Positions 36,984 to 47,424 of a stretch of 64,000 nucleotides of DNA are shown here, one piece after another. Every line of letters starts with the position of its first letter. The stretch's first letter is position 1. The position numbers were made by a program, and so were the translations under genes. The notes beneath the pieces were generated by a model. The model searched no databases and was not told the origin of the DNA. It worked only from the letters and a program-made list of their open reading frames with translations. This DNA is from Pseudomonas koreensis (GTDB taxonomy: Bacteria; Pseudomonadota; Gammaproteobacteria; Pseudomonadales; Pseudomonadaceae): the NCBI RefSeq assembly GCF_012986595.1, contig NZ_JAAQYM010000002.1:868001-932000 (forward strand), in the 5' to 3' direction.

Positions 36984-37795
36984 ACAGCGCCCTGTACAGC
37001 GGCTGGATCGGCCATCGACGCTTTGCGCCCAGACGCCATGAGTTCCGCTACCGGATCGGTCTGCTGTACCTCGATCTGGCCGAGCAGGACGCCGTGTTCG
37101 GGCTATCGAAACTCGCCAGCCGCAGCCGCTTTGCGCCCTTTTCGTTTCGCGAAACCGACTACCTGAAAACCTTCACCGGCAGCGGCATGCGCCTGATCGA
37201 TGCGGTGCGCCAACAGGTCGGTGCCGCCCTCGGTCATGAGCCGCAAGGCGCGGTCTGCGTGTTGACCCAACCGCGCAGTTGGGGTCTGGCCTTCAATCCG
37301 GTGAGTTTCTTTTATTGCCATGAAGCCGATGGGCAGCTGGCGGCGATTCTCTGCGAGGTGACCAACACCCCGTGGCGCGAGCGTTACCACTACGTGTTGC
37401 CGGCCCGTGCACCGGTCGATCTGCAGGACTTTCACCAGCATTTCGCGGTGGCCAAGGCCTTTCACGTCTCGCCGTTCCTGCCGCGCGATCTTGAATACCG
37501 CATGAGTTTCAGCCCGGCCGCGCAAACCCTCGGCGTACACATGGCCGACTGGCAAGGCGAGCAGAAACTGTTCGACGCCACGCTCAACTTGCAGCGCGAG
37601 CCCCTCGACCGTCGCAGCCTGCATCGCTACTTGTGGCGTTTTCCGTGGATGACCGCGAAAACCTGCCTGGCGATTTATTGGCAGGCCGTGCGTCTGTTGC
37701 TCAAGCGTGCTCCGATTTTTGCTCATCAGGCTGCCGACGGCAGCTTTCAAATCGCCACTGTGCCTCCCAAGGAGCACCGCCATGAAATCCTCTAG
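36980..37795 (+). CDS. DUF1365 protein
   Basis: The 271-residue DUF1365 protein shows the family segments GWIGHRRFAPRRHEFRYRIG (about 8-27), RSWGLAFNPVSFFYC (about 98-112) and AKAFHVSPFLP (about 159-169). It is encoded between the flavoprotein (ATGA overlap) and the CFA-type methyltransferase (14-base overlap). DUF1365 is unassigned but consistently linked with lipid-modifying photo-oxidative-stress genes. Confidence 0.9.
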   Translation: MNSALYSGWIGHRRFAPRRHEFRYRIGLLYLDLAEQDAVFGLSKLASRSRFAPFSFRETDYLKTFTGSGMRLIDAVRQQVGAALGHEPQGAVCVLTQPRSWGLAFNPVSFFYCHEADGQLAAILCEVTNTPWRERYHYVLPARAPVDLQDFHQHFAVAKAFHVSPFLPRDLEYRMSFSPAAQTLGVHMADWQGEQKLFDATLNLQREPLDRRSLHRYLWRFPWMTAKTCLAIYWQAVRLLLKRAPIFAHQAADGSFQIATVPPKEHRHEIL

Positions 37796-39047
37796 CCTGT
37801 CGGTCAGTCGCCTCAGCACCAACGGTTTGACCGGTTCGCTGCTTCGTCGCGGCGTCTTGCGGCAACTCAGTCAACTCAAAAACGGGCAATTGCTGGTAGT
37901 CGAGGACGGCGAGCGGTTGATGTTCGGCACGCCTGGCAGCCACCTGCTTGGCGAAATCCATGTGCAGGATGCAGCGGTCTGGGGGATGGTGGCCGGCAAC
38001 GGATCGATTGGCGCTGGCGAAGCCTTTATCCACGGTTACTGGAGTTCGCCGGACCTGACAGCCGTGGTTCGCGTATTCGTCAGCAACCTCGACGTGCTCG
38101 ACGCCATGGAACGCGGTCTGGCGCGCCTGAGCCGGCCACTGGTGCAAGGCCTGCACTGGCTCAATCGCAACACGCGCAAGGGTTCGCAGAAAAACATCGC
38201 CGCGCATTACGACCTCGGCAACGACCTGTTCGAACAATTTCTCGACCCGACCATGATGTATTCGGCCGCGCAGTTCCTCACCCCTGAAGACACGCTGGAA
38301 CAGGCACAACTGAACAAGCTGGAACGGATCTGCCAGAAGCTCGCCCTCAAGCCCAGCGACCACCTGCTGGAAATCGGCACGGGTTGGGGCAGCATGGCGA
38401 TCTACGCGGCGCAGCATTACGGCTGCCGCGTCACCACCACCACCCTGTCGAAAGAGCAGTACGCATTTACCGCCCAGCGCGTAGAGGCACTGGGCTTGCA
38501 GGATCGGGTGACGCTGCTGCTCAAGGACTACCGCGACCTCACCGGCGAATACGACAAACTGGTGTCGATCGAGATGATCGAAGCAGTCGGCCATCGCTTC
38601 CTGCCGACCTATTTCAAGCAATGCGCGCAACTGCTCAAGAGCAACGGCTTGATGCTGTTGCAGGCGATCACCATCCGCGAGCAGCGCTATGAACAAGCCC
38701 GGCGCAGCGTCGACTTCATCCAGCGCTACATCTTCCCCGGAGGCGCCCTGCCCTGCGTGCAGAAGATGCTGGAAATCGTCGGCCGCGAGACCGACATGAA
38801 CCTGCTGCACATGGAAGACTTCGGCCTGCATTACGCCCGCACCCTGCGCCTGTGGCACGAAAACTTTCGCCGTGCCCACGGGCGCCTGACTGAGCTGGGT
38901 TACGACGATTACTTCCTGCGGTTGTGGGAGTTTTACCTGTGCTACTGCGAAGGCGGGTTCCTGGAGCGCACCATCGGTACCGCGCAACTGGTCCTGGCCA
39001 AACCGGCGGCGATGCCGGCGCCGCTGCTCGGGCGCTTCGATGCCTGA
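37782..39047 (+). CDS. cyclopropane-fatty-acyl-phospholipid synthase family methyltransferase (CFA or UfaM type)
   Basis: The 421-residue SAM-dependent enzyme methylates a double bond of membrane phospholipid acyl chains. The SAM loop LEIGTGWG is at 196-203, IEMIEAVGHR at about 267-276 and the conserved C-terminal cysteine (YLCYCEGGF) at 389. The N-terminal lipid-binding region is present. In this operon type the homologue may be UfaM, which makes methylated/furan fatty acids that scavenge singlet oxygen, instead of a simple cyclopropane synthase; the sequence alone does not decide. A canonical cfa gene should exist elsewhere in the genome. Confidence 0.9.
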   Translation: MKSSSLSVSRLSTNGLTGSLLRRGVLRQLSQLKNGQLLVVEDGERLMFGTPGSHLLGEIHVQDAAVWGMVAGNGSIGAGEAFIHGYWSSPDLTAVVRVFVSNLDVLDAMERGLARLSRPLVQGLHWLNRNTRKGSQKNIAAHYDLGNDLFEQFLDPTMMYSAAQFLTPEDTLEQAQLNKLERICQKLALKPSDHLLEIGTGWGSMAIYAAQHYGCRVTTTTLSKEQYAFTAQRVEALGLQDRVTLLLKDYRDLTGEYDKLVSIEMIEAVGHRFLPTYFKQCAQLLKSNGLMLLQAITIREQRYEQARRSVDFIQRYIFPGGALPCVQKMLEIVGRETDMNLLHMEDFGLHYARTLRLWHENFRRAHGRLTELGYDDYFLRLWEFYLCYCEGGFLERTIGTAQLVLAKPAAMPAPLLGRFDA

Positions 39048-39531
39048 ACGACTGGCCAATGCCGTGCTGTTCCAGGTCGGCTGGCTGGCCTGCGTGATCG
39101 GCGGCAACAGCCTGTGGCTGCTGTTGGCACTGGCGGTGCTGGTGATCCATCTGGGCTGGATCAGCAGTTGGGCGGCGGAAGGTCGCTTGATCCTCAGCGT
39201 GGTGCTTGTCGGCACGGCGGTGGACAGCGTGTTGCGGGCCGCCGGGGTGTTCGCGTTTGAGGATCCGTCACCGCTGATTCCACTGTGGCTGATGCTGCTC
39301 TGGGCCCTGCTCGCGACCACGTTGCGCCACTGCCTGCAATGGAGCGCCCGGCCGTGGTGGCTGGCCAGCGTACTCGGTGCAGTGGGCGGTGCCGTGTCGT
39401 ACTACGGGGGCGGACAGTTGGCCGGGGTGCAATTTCCCTACGGCGAATGGCCGACCCTGATCGGCATCGGTCTGCTATGGGCGCTGCTGTTTCCGTTGTT
39501 GCATTACATGGCCCGGCGCCTGAGCCACTGA
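39040..39531 (+). CDS. DUF2878 membrane protein
   Basis: The 163-residue protein has five to six hydrophobic helices with little loop sequence (LANAVLFQVGWLACVIGG ... LLWALLFPLLHYMARRL), an inner-membrane protein of the DUF2878 family. Its start overlaps the CFA-type gene by eight bases, making it the last gene of the operon. In related clusters a DUF3833 gene often follows; none is seen here. Function unknown. Confidence 0.88.
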   Translation: MPERLANAVLFQVGWLACVIGGNSLWLLLALAVLVIHLGWISSWAAEGRLILSVVLVGTAVDSVLRAAGVFAFEDPSPLIPLWLMLLWALLATTLRHCLQWSARPWWLASVLGAVGGAVSYYGGGQLAGVQFPYGEWPTLIGIGLLWALLFPLLHYMARRLSH

Positions 39532-39583
39532 GCGTCTGTCAGGGCTTTCACACAGTCACCGGCCACTGCCTTACACTGCCGCC

Positions 39584-39889
39584 ATGAAAACCATTGCCCA
39601 CCATCAAATCGACGAACCCGCAGTCACCTGCTCGACCTGCGCCGCTTGTTGCTGTCAGCTTGAAGTGATGCTGATCACCGATACCGGCGTGCCTGAGCGC
39701 TTTATCGATACCGATGAATGGGGCGGTGAAGTCATGCTGCGTCTGGACGACGGCTGGTGTGCGGCGCTGGATCGCGACAGCATGATGTGCACGATCTACG
39801 AGAAACGTCCGCTGATCTGCCGGGAGTTCGAGATGGGCGCCCCGGAGTGCCTTGAAGAGCGCAAAGGAATTGCCACGGCGTACCGCTGA
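39584..39889 (+). CDS. YkgJ-family cysteine-cluster protein
   Basis: The 101-residue protein has the metal-binding pattern CSTCAACCC (about 16-24) with later Cys at 59, 69, 79 and 88 (CAALDRDSMMCTIYEKRPLIC), typical of YkgJ (UPF0153) proteins predicted to bind Zn or Fe-S. It lies 52 bases past the light cluster's last gene and may or may not belong to it. Confidence 0.85.
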   Translation: MKTIAHHQIDEPAVTCSTCAACCCQLEVMLITDTGVPERFIDTDEWGGEVMLRLDDGWCAALDRDSMMCTIYEKRPLICREFEMGAPECLEERKGIATAYR

Positions 39890-39910
39890 TCTTGCAACAC
39901 CACAAACCAA

Positions 39911-40000
39911 TGTGGGAGCGAGCCTGCTCTCGAAGGTGGTGTATCAGCCAACATCAATAGTGACTGAAACTCCGCTTTCGCGAGCAGGCTCGCTCCCACA
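39911..40000. repeat. REPIN-like REP pair, type C
   Basis: TGTGGGAGCGAGCCTGCTC arm and complementary CGCGAGCAGGCTCGCTCCC arm ending ACA; between the convergent ykgJ-like and pagL genes. Confidence 0.9.
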
Positions 40001-40019
40001 AAGGTCAGGTGTGTAGCTT

Positions 40020-40538
40020 TTACAGCGGCATCGTGTAATGCAGCGCGTAACTTTCTACACCGTCGTTGTTACTGCTCAGGCCGGCGTTGGAATAGTGCGT
40101 CGCACGGATACCGACTTCATGCCCACCAGTGAAACGCAGGCCAAAACCGATACGGTCTTCAAACTGAAAGGAACCGCCAATGTTGTTGCTTTCATACTTG
40201 GTGTTGGAGAACGCTGCTACACCAATCCCCGCTTCAACATACGGTTTGACCGACTGACCGGCAAACTCGTAGACGAACACCGGCGAGAACGACAAGCTGT
40301 TGTTGCTCGACGTCTTGTCGCCTTCCCAATACGTGTAAGCGCCGCTCCAGTAACCGGTCACACGACCGACATCACTTTGCAGCCAGCTCTGATCCCAGTC
40401 GAAATTCATGCCCAGGCGATAAGTCATTGTCGAATCGCTGGTTGCACCCACTGCAAACTCAACGCCTGCGGCTTGTGCGGTAAAACTTTGCCCCATTAGT
40501 GCAGCCGCAATCGCGGCCAAGCAGAATAGTCGCTTCAC
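40020..40538 (-). CDS. pagL: lipid A 3-O-deacylase (acyloxyacyl hydrolase PagL)
   Basis: The 172-residue outer-membrane enzyme removes the 3-position acyl chain from lipid A. A signal peptide (MKRLFCLAAIAAALMGQS, cleavage after TAQA) precedes an eight-strand barrel. His148, Ser150 and Glu162 (THYSNAGL ... GVES) have the same spacing (H-x-S, 12 residues between S and E) as the catalytic triad of P. aeruginosa PagL. The start is GTG at 40538, supported by GGAAG seven to eight bases upstream; a frame to 40778 would overlap murI. Such enzymes are usually under envelope-stress control; nothing specific is visible here. Confidence 0.92.
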   Translation of the reverse strand: MKRLFCLAAIAAALMGQSFTAQAAGVEFAVGATSDSTMTYRLGMNFDWDQSWLQSDVGRVTGYWSGAYTYWEGDKTSSNNSLSFSPVFVYEFAGQSVKPYVEAGIGVAAFSNTKYESNNIGGSFQFEDRIGFGLRFTGGHEVGIRATHYSNAGLSSNNDGVESYALHYTMPL

Positions 40539-40650
40539 TTTGAAACTTCCTTTTCCGGAACGATCGTTTGGTTTTCTAGTAAACCCAGCGGTATAGAAAT
40601 CAGCGCTTGAGAAGAAGTTCAGCTGACTTTTTAGATATTTCACATTTTTT

Positions 40651-41442
40651 TTACAAGCTGAATCTTTCAACGTCACCGGCGACTTGGCCCAGCAGGGGCA
40701 GGGTGTTGCGGAAGAACTGAGGATCGGCACTGGTCCAGAATCTGACCGGTCGGTTCGGCCCCGCGGCGAGCAGATCACGTTCGGCCAGCAACCGCTGCAG
40801 TTGCCGCGCCACAGCCGCGCCAGTGTCGATCAGGCTGATGCTTTCGGGGAGCATCGACTTGAGCATCGGCTTGAGAAACGGATAGTGGGTGCAGCCGAGG
40901 ATGATCGTGTCGCAACCATTGGCCAGCAGCGGCTCGACATAGTGCTGCAGCAATGCGCGCAACTCGGCGCTGTGCAGATCACCGCTTTCAATCAGCTCCA
41001 CCAGACCAGGACACGGCTGGGTGATGACCCGCACATCGGTGGCGAAGCGGTCGAGCAACGCGGTGAACTTGGCACTCTGCAACGTGCCGGTGGTGGCGAG
41101 CACCCCGACCACACCGCTGCGGGTCGCGGCAGCGGCGGGTTTGACCGCCGGCTCCATGCCAACGATTGGCCAGTCAGGGAAATCCCGGCGCAGGTCGGCG
41201 ACAGCGGCCACCGTGGCGGTGTTGCAGGCGATCACCAAGGCCTTGGCGCCCTGCTCGCGGAAGAATCCGGCCATCACGTTACAGCGCAGGCGGATGAACT
41301 CGGGGGATTTCTCACCGTAGGGAATGTGCCCGCAATCGGCGAAATACAGCAGGGATTCATGGGGCAGCAAACGCTGGATCTCGGCCAGTACCGACAAGCC
41401 GCCGACACCGGAATCGAACACCGCGATTGGTGCCTCACGCAT
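40651..41442 (-). CDS. murI: glutamate racemase
   Basis: The 263-residue cytoplasmic enzyme supplies D-glutamate for peptidoglycan. Catalytic Cys73 (ACNTAT) and Cys184 (GCTHYPFL) and Asp10/Ser11 (VFDSGVGG) are present. The Met at 41442 overlaps the moeB stop by eight bases; it is the last gene of the hemA-prfA-prmC-moeB-murI operon, as in PAO1. Confidence 0.96.
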   Translation of the reverse strand: MREAPIAVFDSGVGGLSVLAEIQRLLPHESLLYFADCGHIPYGEKSPEFIRLRCNVMAGFFREQGAKALVIACNTATVAAVADLRRDFPDWPIVGMEPAVKPAAAATRSGVVGVLATTGTLQSAKFTALLDRFATDVRVITQPCPGLVELIESGDLHSAELRALLQHYVEPLLANGCDTIILGCTHYPFLKPMLKSMLPESISLIDTGAAVARQLQRLLAERDLLAAGPNRPVRFWTSADPQFFRNTLPLLGQVAGDVERFSL

Positions 41443-42190
41443 GCTGCGAACCACAAACGCTGCAGCCCGGGTCGCGCTTGACCCGCAATTCACGGAAGCG
41501 TGAACCCAAGGCATCGATCAGCAGCAAGCGGCCGACCAGTGGCTCGCCGAAACCGACCAGCACCTTCAGCGCTTCCAGCGCTTGCAGACTGCCGACCAGC
41601 CCTACCAACGGCCCGACCACACCGGCTTCGCTGCAAGTCAGCTCGGCCTCGCTGCCATGCCCGTACAAGCAGTGGTAGCACGGACTTTCCGGGCGACGCG
41701 GGTCGAACACCGACAACTGCCCTTCCAGACGAATTGCCGCACCGCTGACCAACGGTTTGCACGCCGCGACGCAAGCGGCATTCACCGCTTCGCGGGTGGA
41801 AAAATTGTCGGAGCAGTCGAGCACCAGGTCCACTGCGGCAACGGCGGCGGCCAGCGAGTCTTCGTCCAGCGCCTGACGATGGGCAACCAGTTGAATCTCG
41901 GGATTGATCGCGCCCAGGCGCTTGAGCGCCGAGTCGACCTTGCTCATGCCGACGCTGTCAGTGTCATGGATGATCTGGCGCTGCAGGTTGGTCAGGTCGA
42001 CCGTGTCGAAATCCGCCAGGTGCAGCTCACCGACACCCGCCGCCGCCAGATACAGCGCAACCGGCGCGCCGAGTCCGCCAAGGCCGACAATCAACACGCG
42101 GCTGTCCTTGAGCTTCAGTTGCCCATCGATGTCGATGTGTTGCAGCAGAATCTGCCGGCTGTAGCGCAGCAACTCCTGATCATTCAGCAC
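41435..42190 (-). CDS. moeB: MoeB-type adenylyltransferase (HesA/ThiF family)
   Basis: The 251-residue E1-like enzyme adenylates the C-terminal glycine of a sulfur-carrier protein such as MoaD. The ATP loop GLGGLG is at 36-41, and two zinc cysteine pairs (CYHC near 171-174 and CSVC near 243-246) are present. It overlaps prmC by seven bases and murI by eight. A ThiF-like role cannot be excluded, but gene order supports moeB. Confidence 0.92.
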   Translation of the reverse strand: MLNDQELLRYSRQILLQHIDIDGQLKLKDSRVLIVGLGGLGAPVALYLAAAGVGELHLADFDTVDLTNLQRQIIHDTDSVGMSKVDSALKRLGAINPEIQLVAHRQALDEDSLAAAVAAVDLVLDCSDNFSTREAVNAACVAACKPLVSGAAIRLEGQLSVFDPRRPESPCYHCLYGHGSEAELTCSEAGVVGPLVGLVGSLQALEALKVLVGFGEPLVGRLLLIDALGSRFRELRVKRDPGCSVCGSQHA

Positions 42191-43014
42191 GGCAGGCGCC
42201 CCAGGCTGATCCGTTGATGGCCGCCCAGATCGGTACGGCTGTGGACTTCTTCGAAACCGCGAGTAAGCAACAGATCACGCACGGCCTCGGCTTGATCATA
42301 GCCGTGTTCGAGCATCAGCCAGCCAGCGGCTTCAAGATGCTCCGGAGCCTGGGCGACAATCAGGCGCAGATCGTCGAGCCCGTCGACACCGGCGACCAGT
42401 GCACTGGCCGGCTCGAAGCGCACATCGCCTTCGACCAGATGCGGGTCGGTGGCGGCGATGTACGGCGGGTTGCTGATGATCAGATTGAAACGCTGGCCTG
42501 CGAGGGCGCTGAACCAGTGACTGCTCAACACCGTGGCGTTGCTCAGGTTCAGGCGCTGGCGATTGCGCTCGGCGAGGGCCACGGCTTCGAGCACGCGATC
42601 CACCGCCGTGACCTGCCACGCCGGGCGTTCGCTGGCCAGGGCCAGGGCGATCGCGCCGCTGCCCGTGCCCAGGTCGAGGACGCTTGCCGGGGTTGCCGCC
42701 AGCAATTCCAGTGCAGCTTCGACCAGCAATTCGGTGTCCGGACGCGGGATCAGGGTGTGCGGCGCGACTTCCAGGTCGAGCTTCCAGAAACCTTGCTGAC
42801 CGAGGATGTAAGCCACCGGCTCACCGCTGCGACGTCGCTGCAGATACTCGGTAAAAACCAGCACCGCTTCGCTGGGCACAATGCGCTCGGGCCAGGTGTG
42901 CAGGAAGCTGCGCGGCTTGCCCAGCGCCGCCGCCAGCAGCAACTCGGCATCCAGGCGCGCGGTGGGCGAGTCCGGCAGTTCGGCGGCGCGCAACAAGCTG
43001 GCAATGATGGTCAT
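42184..43014 (-). CDS. prmC: peptide chain release factor N5-glutamine methyltransferase
   Basis: The 276-residue enzyme methylates the GGQ glutamine of release factors. SAM loop DLGTGSG (114-120) and the substrate motif NPPY (182-185) are intact. It directly abuts prfA, its substrate's gene, with no base between the prfA stop and the prmC start, so both are translated from one message. Confidence 0.96.
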   Translation of the reverse strand: MTIIASLLRAAELPDSPTARLDAELLLAAALGKPRSFLHTWPERIVPSEAVLVFTEYLQRRRSGEPVAYILGQQGFWKLDLEVAPHTLIPRPDTELLVEAALELLAATPASVLDLGTGSGAIALALASERPAWQVTAVDRVLEAVALAERNRQRLNLSNATVLSSHWFSALAGQRFNLIISNPPYIAATDPHLVEGDVRFEPASALVAGVDGLDDLRLIVAQAPEHLEAAGWLMLEHGYDQAEAVRDLLLTRGFEEVHSRTDLGGHQRISLGRLPC

Positions 43015-44097
43015 TTATTCACCTATCGCCGCAAGTTGGTCGGCCTGGTACTCGGCCAGCAAAGGCTCGATCACCGCGTCAACGCCACCGGCAAGAATTT
43101 CGTCGAGGGAGTACAGGGTCAGGTTGACGCGATGGTCAGTGACCCGGCCCTGGGCAAAGTTGTAGGTGCGGATGCGCTCGGAGCGATCGCCGGAACCCAC
43201 CAGCAGCTTGCGCTCGCTGGCAATCGCGTTGGCCGCTGCGGCGGTCTGCTGATCGTTGAGCTTGGCCGACAGCCAGGCCATCGCCCGCGCACGGTTCTTG
43301 TGCTGGGAACGTTCTTCCTGGCACTCGACGACGATTCCGGTCGGCAAGTGAGTGATGCGGATCGCCGAGTCGGTCTTGTTCACGTGCTGACCACCGGCCC
43401 CGGAGGAGCGGTAGGTGTCGACGCGCAAGTCCGCCGGGTTGATCTCGATCGTTTCCTGCTCGTCCGGCTCCGGCAACACCGCCACGGTGCACGCCGAGGT
43501 GTGGATGCGGCCCTGGGATTCGGTGGCCGGTACACGCTGAACGCGGTGCGCGCCGGACTCGAACTTCAGCTTGCCGTAGACATTGTCGCCTTCGACCCGG
43601 GCAATGACTTCTTTATAGCCGCCGTGCTCGCCCTCGTTCTCCGAGAGAATTTCCACACGCCAGCCACGGCGCTCGGCGTAACGCGAATACATGCGGAACA
43701 GGTCGCCGGAGAAGATCGCCGCCTCGTCACCACCGGTGCCGGCGCGGATTTCGAGGAACACGTTGCGCCCGTCGTTCGGATCTTTGGGCAGCAACATGCG
43801 TTGCAGGTCGGATTCCAGCGTGATCAGCAGTTCTTTGGCTTCGCGGACTTCTTCCACGGCCATTTCGCGCATGTCCGGGTCGCTGTCCTTGAGCAGCGCC
43901 TGGGCGCCTTCAAGATCGCTTTGCACGCTGAGCAGCTTTTTATAGGCGGCGACGACCGGCTCAACTTCGGCGTATTCCTTGGAATAGGCGCGGAACTTGG
44001 CCTGATCGGAAATGACTTCGGCGTCGCCGAGCAGCGCGGTCAGTTCCTCGAAACGGTCCTGGAGGATGTCCAGCTTGTTGAGCAGTGACGCTTTCAT
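43015..44097 (-). CDS. prfA: peptide chain release factor 1
   Basis: The 360-residue RF1 recognises UAA and UAG stop codons. The anticodon-like PAT tripeptide (190-192, PATES) and the catalytic GGQ (235-237, [10 protein letters not shown]) are present and length is standard. It overlaps hemA by four bases and abuts prmC. Confidence 0.98.
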   Translation of the reverse strand: MKASLLNKLDILQDRFEELTALLGDAEVISDQAKFRAYSKEYAEVEPVVAAYKKLLSVQSDLEGAQALLKDSDPDMREMAVEEVREAKELLITLESDLQRMLLPKDPNDGRNVFLEIRAGTGGDEAAIFSGDLFRMYSRYAERRGWRVEILSENEGEHGGYKEVIARVEGDNVYGKLKFESGAHRVQRVPATESQGRIHTSACTVAVLPEPDEQETIEINPADLRVDTYRSSGAGGQHVNKTDSAIRITHLPTGIVVECQEERSQHKNRARAMAWLSAKLNDQQTAAAANAIASERKLLVGSGDRSERIRTYNFAQGRVTDHRVNLTLYSLDEILAGGVDAVIEPLLAEYQADQLAAIGE

Positions 44098-45380
44098 TGC
44101 GGTTTTTTATCCGAAAAACTATCCGGTGAGCCCTCGAGGGCAAAGAGTTCCTGGGCCATGGCCAGCGCATCGAGGCGGCCTTCGGCAGAAAGCTTTTTCA
44201 GTTGCACGCTAGGCGCATGCAGCAGTTTATTGGTCAGGCCACGGGCCAGTTGCCCGAGCACCTCTTCGGCGTTGCCGCCGTTGGCCAGCAGACGCAGGGC
44301 TTTTTGCAGCTCCTCGTCGCGCAGGCGTTCACTCTGTTGCCGATAGGCCTTGAGCACATCGACCGCCGCCAGTTCGCGCAGGCGCACCATGAAATCGTCG
44401 GCGCCGACCGAAACCATCTCCTCCGCCGCCTGGGCTGCGCCCTGCCGGCTCTTGAGGTTTTCAGCGACCACTTCGTGCAGATCGTCGACGCTATAGAGGT
44501 AAACGTCGTCGAGCTCGCCGACTTCCGGCTCGATATCCCGCGGTACGGCGATGTCGACCATGAAGATCGGCTTGTGCTTGCGCTGCTTCAGCGCGCTTTC
44601 GACCGCGCCCTTGCCGAGAATCGGCAACTGGCTGGCGGTCGAACTGATCACGATATCGCTGCGCACCAGCTCCGCCGGAATGTCCGAGAGCAACACCGCA
44701 TGCGCGCCGAACTGCTCGGCCAGCAGACTGGCGCGCTCCAGCGTACGGTTGGCAACCACGATGCGCTTGACCCCCAGCTCATGCAAATGGCGGGCGACCA
44801 GGGTGATGGTCTCGCCGGCGCCGATCAGCAGCGCCTGACTGCGTTGCAGGTCGCTGAAAATCTGCTTGGCCAGACTGACCGCGGCAAACGCCACAGACAC
44901 CGGGTTTTCGCCGATGGCGGTGTCGGTGCGCACCTGCTTGGCGGCATTGAACGTCGCTTGAAACAGGCGCCCCAGCAGCGGGCCGATGGTGCCGGCCTCG
45001 CGGGCCACGGCGTAGGCCGATTTCATCTGCCCGAGGATCTGCGGTTCGCCCAGCACCAGCGAGTCGAGCCCGGAGGCGACGCGCATCATGTGACGAACTG
45101 CCGCATCATCTTCGTGCACATAAGCACTGGCGCGCAGCTCATCGAGGCTTAAATGGTGATAATCAGCCAGCCAGCGCAGGACCAGATCAGCAGAAACCTG
45201 ATCCTGTTCTATATAAAGCTCACTGCGATTGCAGGTGGAGAGGATCGCAGCTTCGCGGCTGTCGGTGAGTCGGCAGAGCTGCTGCAAGGCCTCCACCAGC
45301 TGCTCAGGGGTAAAGGCCACGCGCTCGCGGACGTCTACTGAAGCAGTCTTGTGGTTAATACCGAGTGCAAGGAAGGCCAT
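44094..45380 (-). CDS. hemA: glutamyl-tRNA reductase
   Basis: The 428-residue enzyme reduces glutamyl-tRNA to glutamate-1-semialdehyde, the first step of C5 haem synthesis. Catalytic Cys50 ([10 protein letters not shown]) and the NADPH domain ([16 protein letters not shown]) are present. It is the first gene of the operon and is divergent from lbcA. Overlap with prfA is four bases (ATGA type). Confidence 0.97.
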   Translation of the reverse strand: MAFLALGINHKTASVDVRERVAFTPEQLVEALQQLCRLTDSREAAILSTCNRSELYIEQDQVSADLVLRWLADYHHLSLDELRASAYVHEDDAAVRHMMRVASGLDSLVLGEPQILGQMKSAYAVAREAGTIGPLLGRLFQATFNAAKQVRTDTAIGENPVSVAFAAVSLAKQIFSDLQRSQALLIGAGETITLVARHLHELGVKRIVVANRTLERASLLAEQFGAHAVLLSDIPAELVRSDIVISSTASQLPILGKGAVESALKQRKHKPIFMVDIAVPRDIEPEVGELDDVYLYSVDDLHEVVAENLKSRQGAAQAAEEMVSVGADDFMVRLRELAAVDVLKAYRQQSERLRDEELQKALRLLANGGNAEEVLGQLARGLTNKLLHAPSVQLKKLSAEGRLDALAMAQELFALEGSPDSFSDKKPQ

Positions 45381-45696
45381 TCATGGTCGCTGATGGTGAC
45401 GTGAAGCCGGCAATTGTCCTACTTCGTCAGATTCAGAACAACTATTGGATATCTATCGCCCTTATTGTATCCACTGCCTGCTGCGATCCATTCTCGTTCA
45501 TGTACACATCGCCCCCGTAGAAGCTGCCGCAGGCGGCGATCTTTTGATTCTGGTTTTTGCGGATCAGAAGCCAGATCAAAAGCTCGCAGCCTGCGGCAGC
45601 TCCTGCACGGGATAGCGTAAATTGCCTGAGCGGTTATGTTTGGCCGAAGGCTTGTGTCATGATGATCCGACCGCAGGTTAGTCGTCCTCTTCCTAT
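45381..45696. other. hemA/lbcA divergent promoter region with a REP pair
   Basis: The 316 bases hold a type A REP pair (45517-45607) in the middle. The remaining parts must carry the promoters of the two divergent operons; no strong -35/-10 pair or coding frame was found. Confidence 0.55.
45517..45607. repeat. REPIN-like REP pair, type A (diverged)
   Basis: Left arm GTAGAAGCTGCCGCAGGCGG and right arm CCTGCGGCAGCTCCTGCA carry several substitutions relative to the common type A arms. Confidence 0.8.
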
Positions 45697-47421
45697 ATGA
45701 ATAGATCTTCCGCGTTGCTCCTTGCTTTTGTCTTCCTCAGCGGCTGCCAGGCCATGGCACCCGTGTCGCCGGACGGTACCCCGCCGGTCGAAGACACCAC
45801 GCCCACGCCTGAAAAGCCCAAGGTTTACAGCTCGTTCAGCGAGGAAACCGTTTTCAGCCTGTTGAGCGCCGAACTCGCCGGCCAGCGCAATCGTTTCGAC
45901 ATTGCCCTGGACAACTACGTGACCCAGGCCATCAATACCCAGGATCCGGGCGTTTCCGAGCGCGCGTTCCGCATCGCCGAGTACCTGGGCGCCGACCAGC
46001 CTGCGCTGGACACCGCACTGATCTGGGCAAGAAACGCCCCGGACGACCTCGAAGCGCAACGCGCCGCCGCCGTGCAACTGGCCCGCGCCGGGCGTTATGA
46101 CGACTCCATGGTCTATATGGAGAAAGTCCTGCAGGGCAAGGGCGACACCCATTTCGATTTCCTCGCGCTGTCGGCCGCCGACACCGATCAGGAAACCCGC
46201 AACGGCCTGATGAAAAGTTTCGATCGCCTGCTGCAGCGCCACCCAAAGAACAGCCAGCTGATTTTCGGCAAGGCCCTGCTGCTGCAACAGGACGGCGACA
46301 ACAAGGCCGCACTGACCCTGCTCGAAGACAACCCGCCGGAAGACGGCGAGATCGCTCCGATCCTGCTGCGCGCCCGTCTGCTGCAAACCATGAATCGTGG
46401 CGACGAAGCCCTGCCGCTGCTGCGCAAAAACATCAAGAAGTACCCGGAGGACAAGCGCCTGCGCCTGACCTATGCGCGCACGCTGGTCGAACAGGACCGG
46501 ATGGACGACGCCAAGGTCGAGTTCTCCACCCTCGTTCAGCAATACCCGGAAGACGACGAACTGCGTTACTCGCTGGCACTCGTGTGCCTGGAAGCCAAGG
46601 CCTGGGACGAGGCCAAGGGTTACCTGGAAGACCTGATCGCCCGGGAAAGCCACGTCGATTCGGCGCACCTGAACCTCGGTCGCATCGCCGAAGAACGCAA
46701 CGACCCGCAGGGCGCGCTGATCGAATACGCGCAGGTGGGCCCAGGCAATGACTATCTGCCGGCGCAGTTGCGTCAGGCCGACATTCTGATGAACAACGGC
46801 AAGACCGCCGAAGCGCAAAGCAAACTGGCGACCGAGCGCGATGCGCAACCGGATTATGCGATCCAGCTGTACCTGATCGAATCCGAAACCCTGTCGGCCA
46901 ACAAACAGGACGACAAGGCCTGGAAAGTCTTGCAGCAAGCCCTGCTGCAATACCCCGACGACCTGAATCTGCTCTATACCCGGGCCATGCTCGCGGAAAA
47001 ACGCAATGACCTGGGGCAGATGGAAAAAGACCTGCGCCTGATCATCAAGCGCGATCCGGACAACGCCATGGCGCTCAACGCCCTGGGTTACACCCTGTCC
47101 GATCGCACCACCCGCTACGCGGAAGCCAAGGATCTGATCGAACAGGCGCACCGGATCAACCCGGAAGACCCTGCCGTGCTCGACAGCCTTGGCTGGGTCA
47201 ACTTCCGCATGGGCAATCTGGACGATGCCGAGAAATACCTGCGCCAGGCGCTGGAGCGTTTCCCGGACCACGAAGTTGCCGCGCACCTGGGCGAAGTCCT
47301 GTGGGCCAAGGGCAATCAGCGTGAAGCCAAACAAATCTGGGGCAAGTTCCTCAAGGATCAGCCCGACAGCACTATCCTGCGCAGCACCATCAAGCGCCTG
47401 ACCGGATCCGAGACTCTTTAA
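45697..47421 (+). CDS. lbcA: TPR-repeat outer-membrane lipoprotein LbcA
   Basis: The 574-residue protein has a lipobox (LSGC, Cys17), an acidic Pro/Thr-rich linker (about 22-45) and then a long array of about ten helical TPR-like repeats. By position (upstream of lolB-ispE, opposite hemA) and content it corresponds to P. aeruginosa PA4667/LbcA, which tethers and activates the carboxy-terminal protease CtpA that degrades peptidoglycan cross-link hydrolases (from memory). It is the first gene of the lbcA-lolB-ispE unit. Confidence 0.88.
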   Translation: MNRSSALLLAFVFLSGCQAMAPVSPDGTPPVEDTTPTPEKPKVYSSFSEETVFSLLSAELAGQRNRFDIALDNYVTQAINTQDPGVSERAFRIAEYLGADQPALDTALIWARNAPDDLEAQRAAAVQLARAGRYDDSMVYMEKVLQGKGDTHFDFLALSAADTDQETRNGLMKSFDRLLQRHPKNSQLIFGKALLLQQDGDNKAALTLLEDNPPEDGEIAPILLRARLLQTMNRGDEALPLLRKNIKKYPEDKRLRLTYARTLVEQDRMDDAKVEFSTLVQQYPEDDELRYSLALVCLEAKAWDEAKGYLEDLIARESHVDSAHLNLGRIAEERNDPQGALIEYAQVGPGNDYLPAQLRQADILMNNGKTAEAQSKLATERDAQPDYAIQLYLIESETLSANKQDDKAWKVLQQALLQYPDDLNLLYTRAMLAEKRNDLGQMEKDLRLIIKRDPDNAMALNALGYTLSDRTTRYAEAKDLIEQAHRINPEDPAVLDSLGWVNFRMGNLDDAEKYLRQALERFPDHEVAAHLGEVLWAKGNQREAKQIWGKFLKDQPDSTILRSTIKRLTGSETL

Positions 47422-47424
47422 CTC

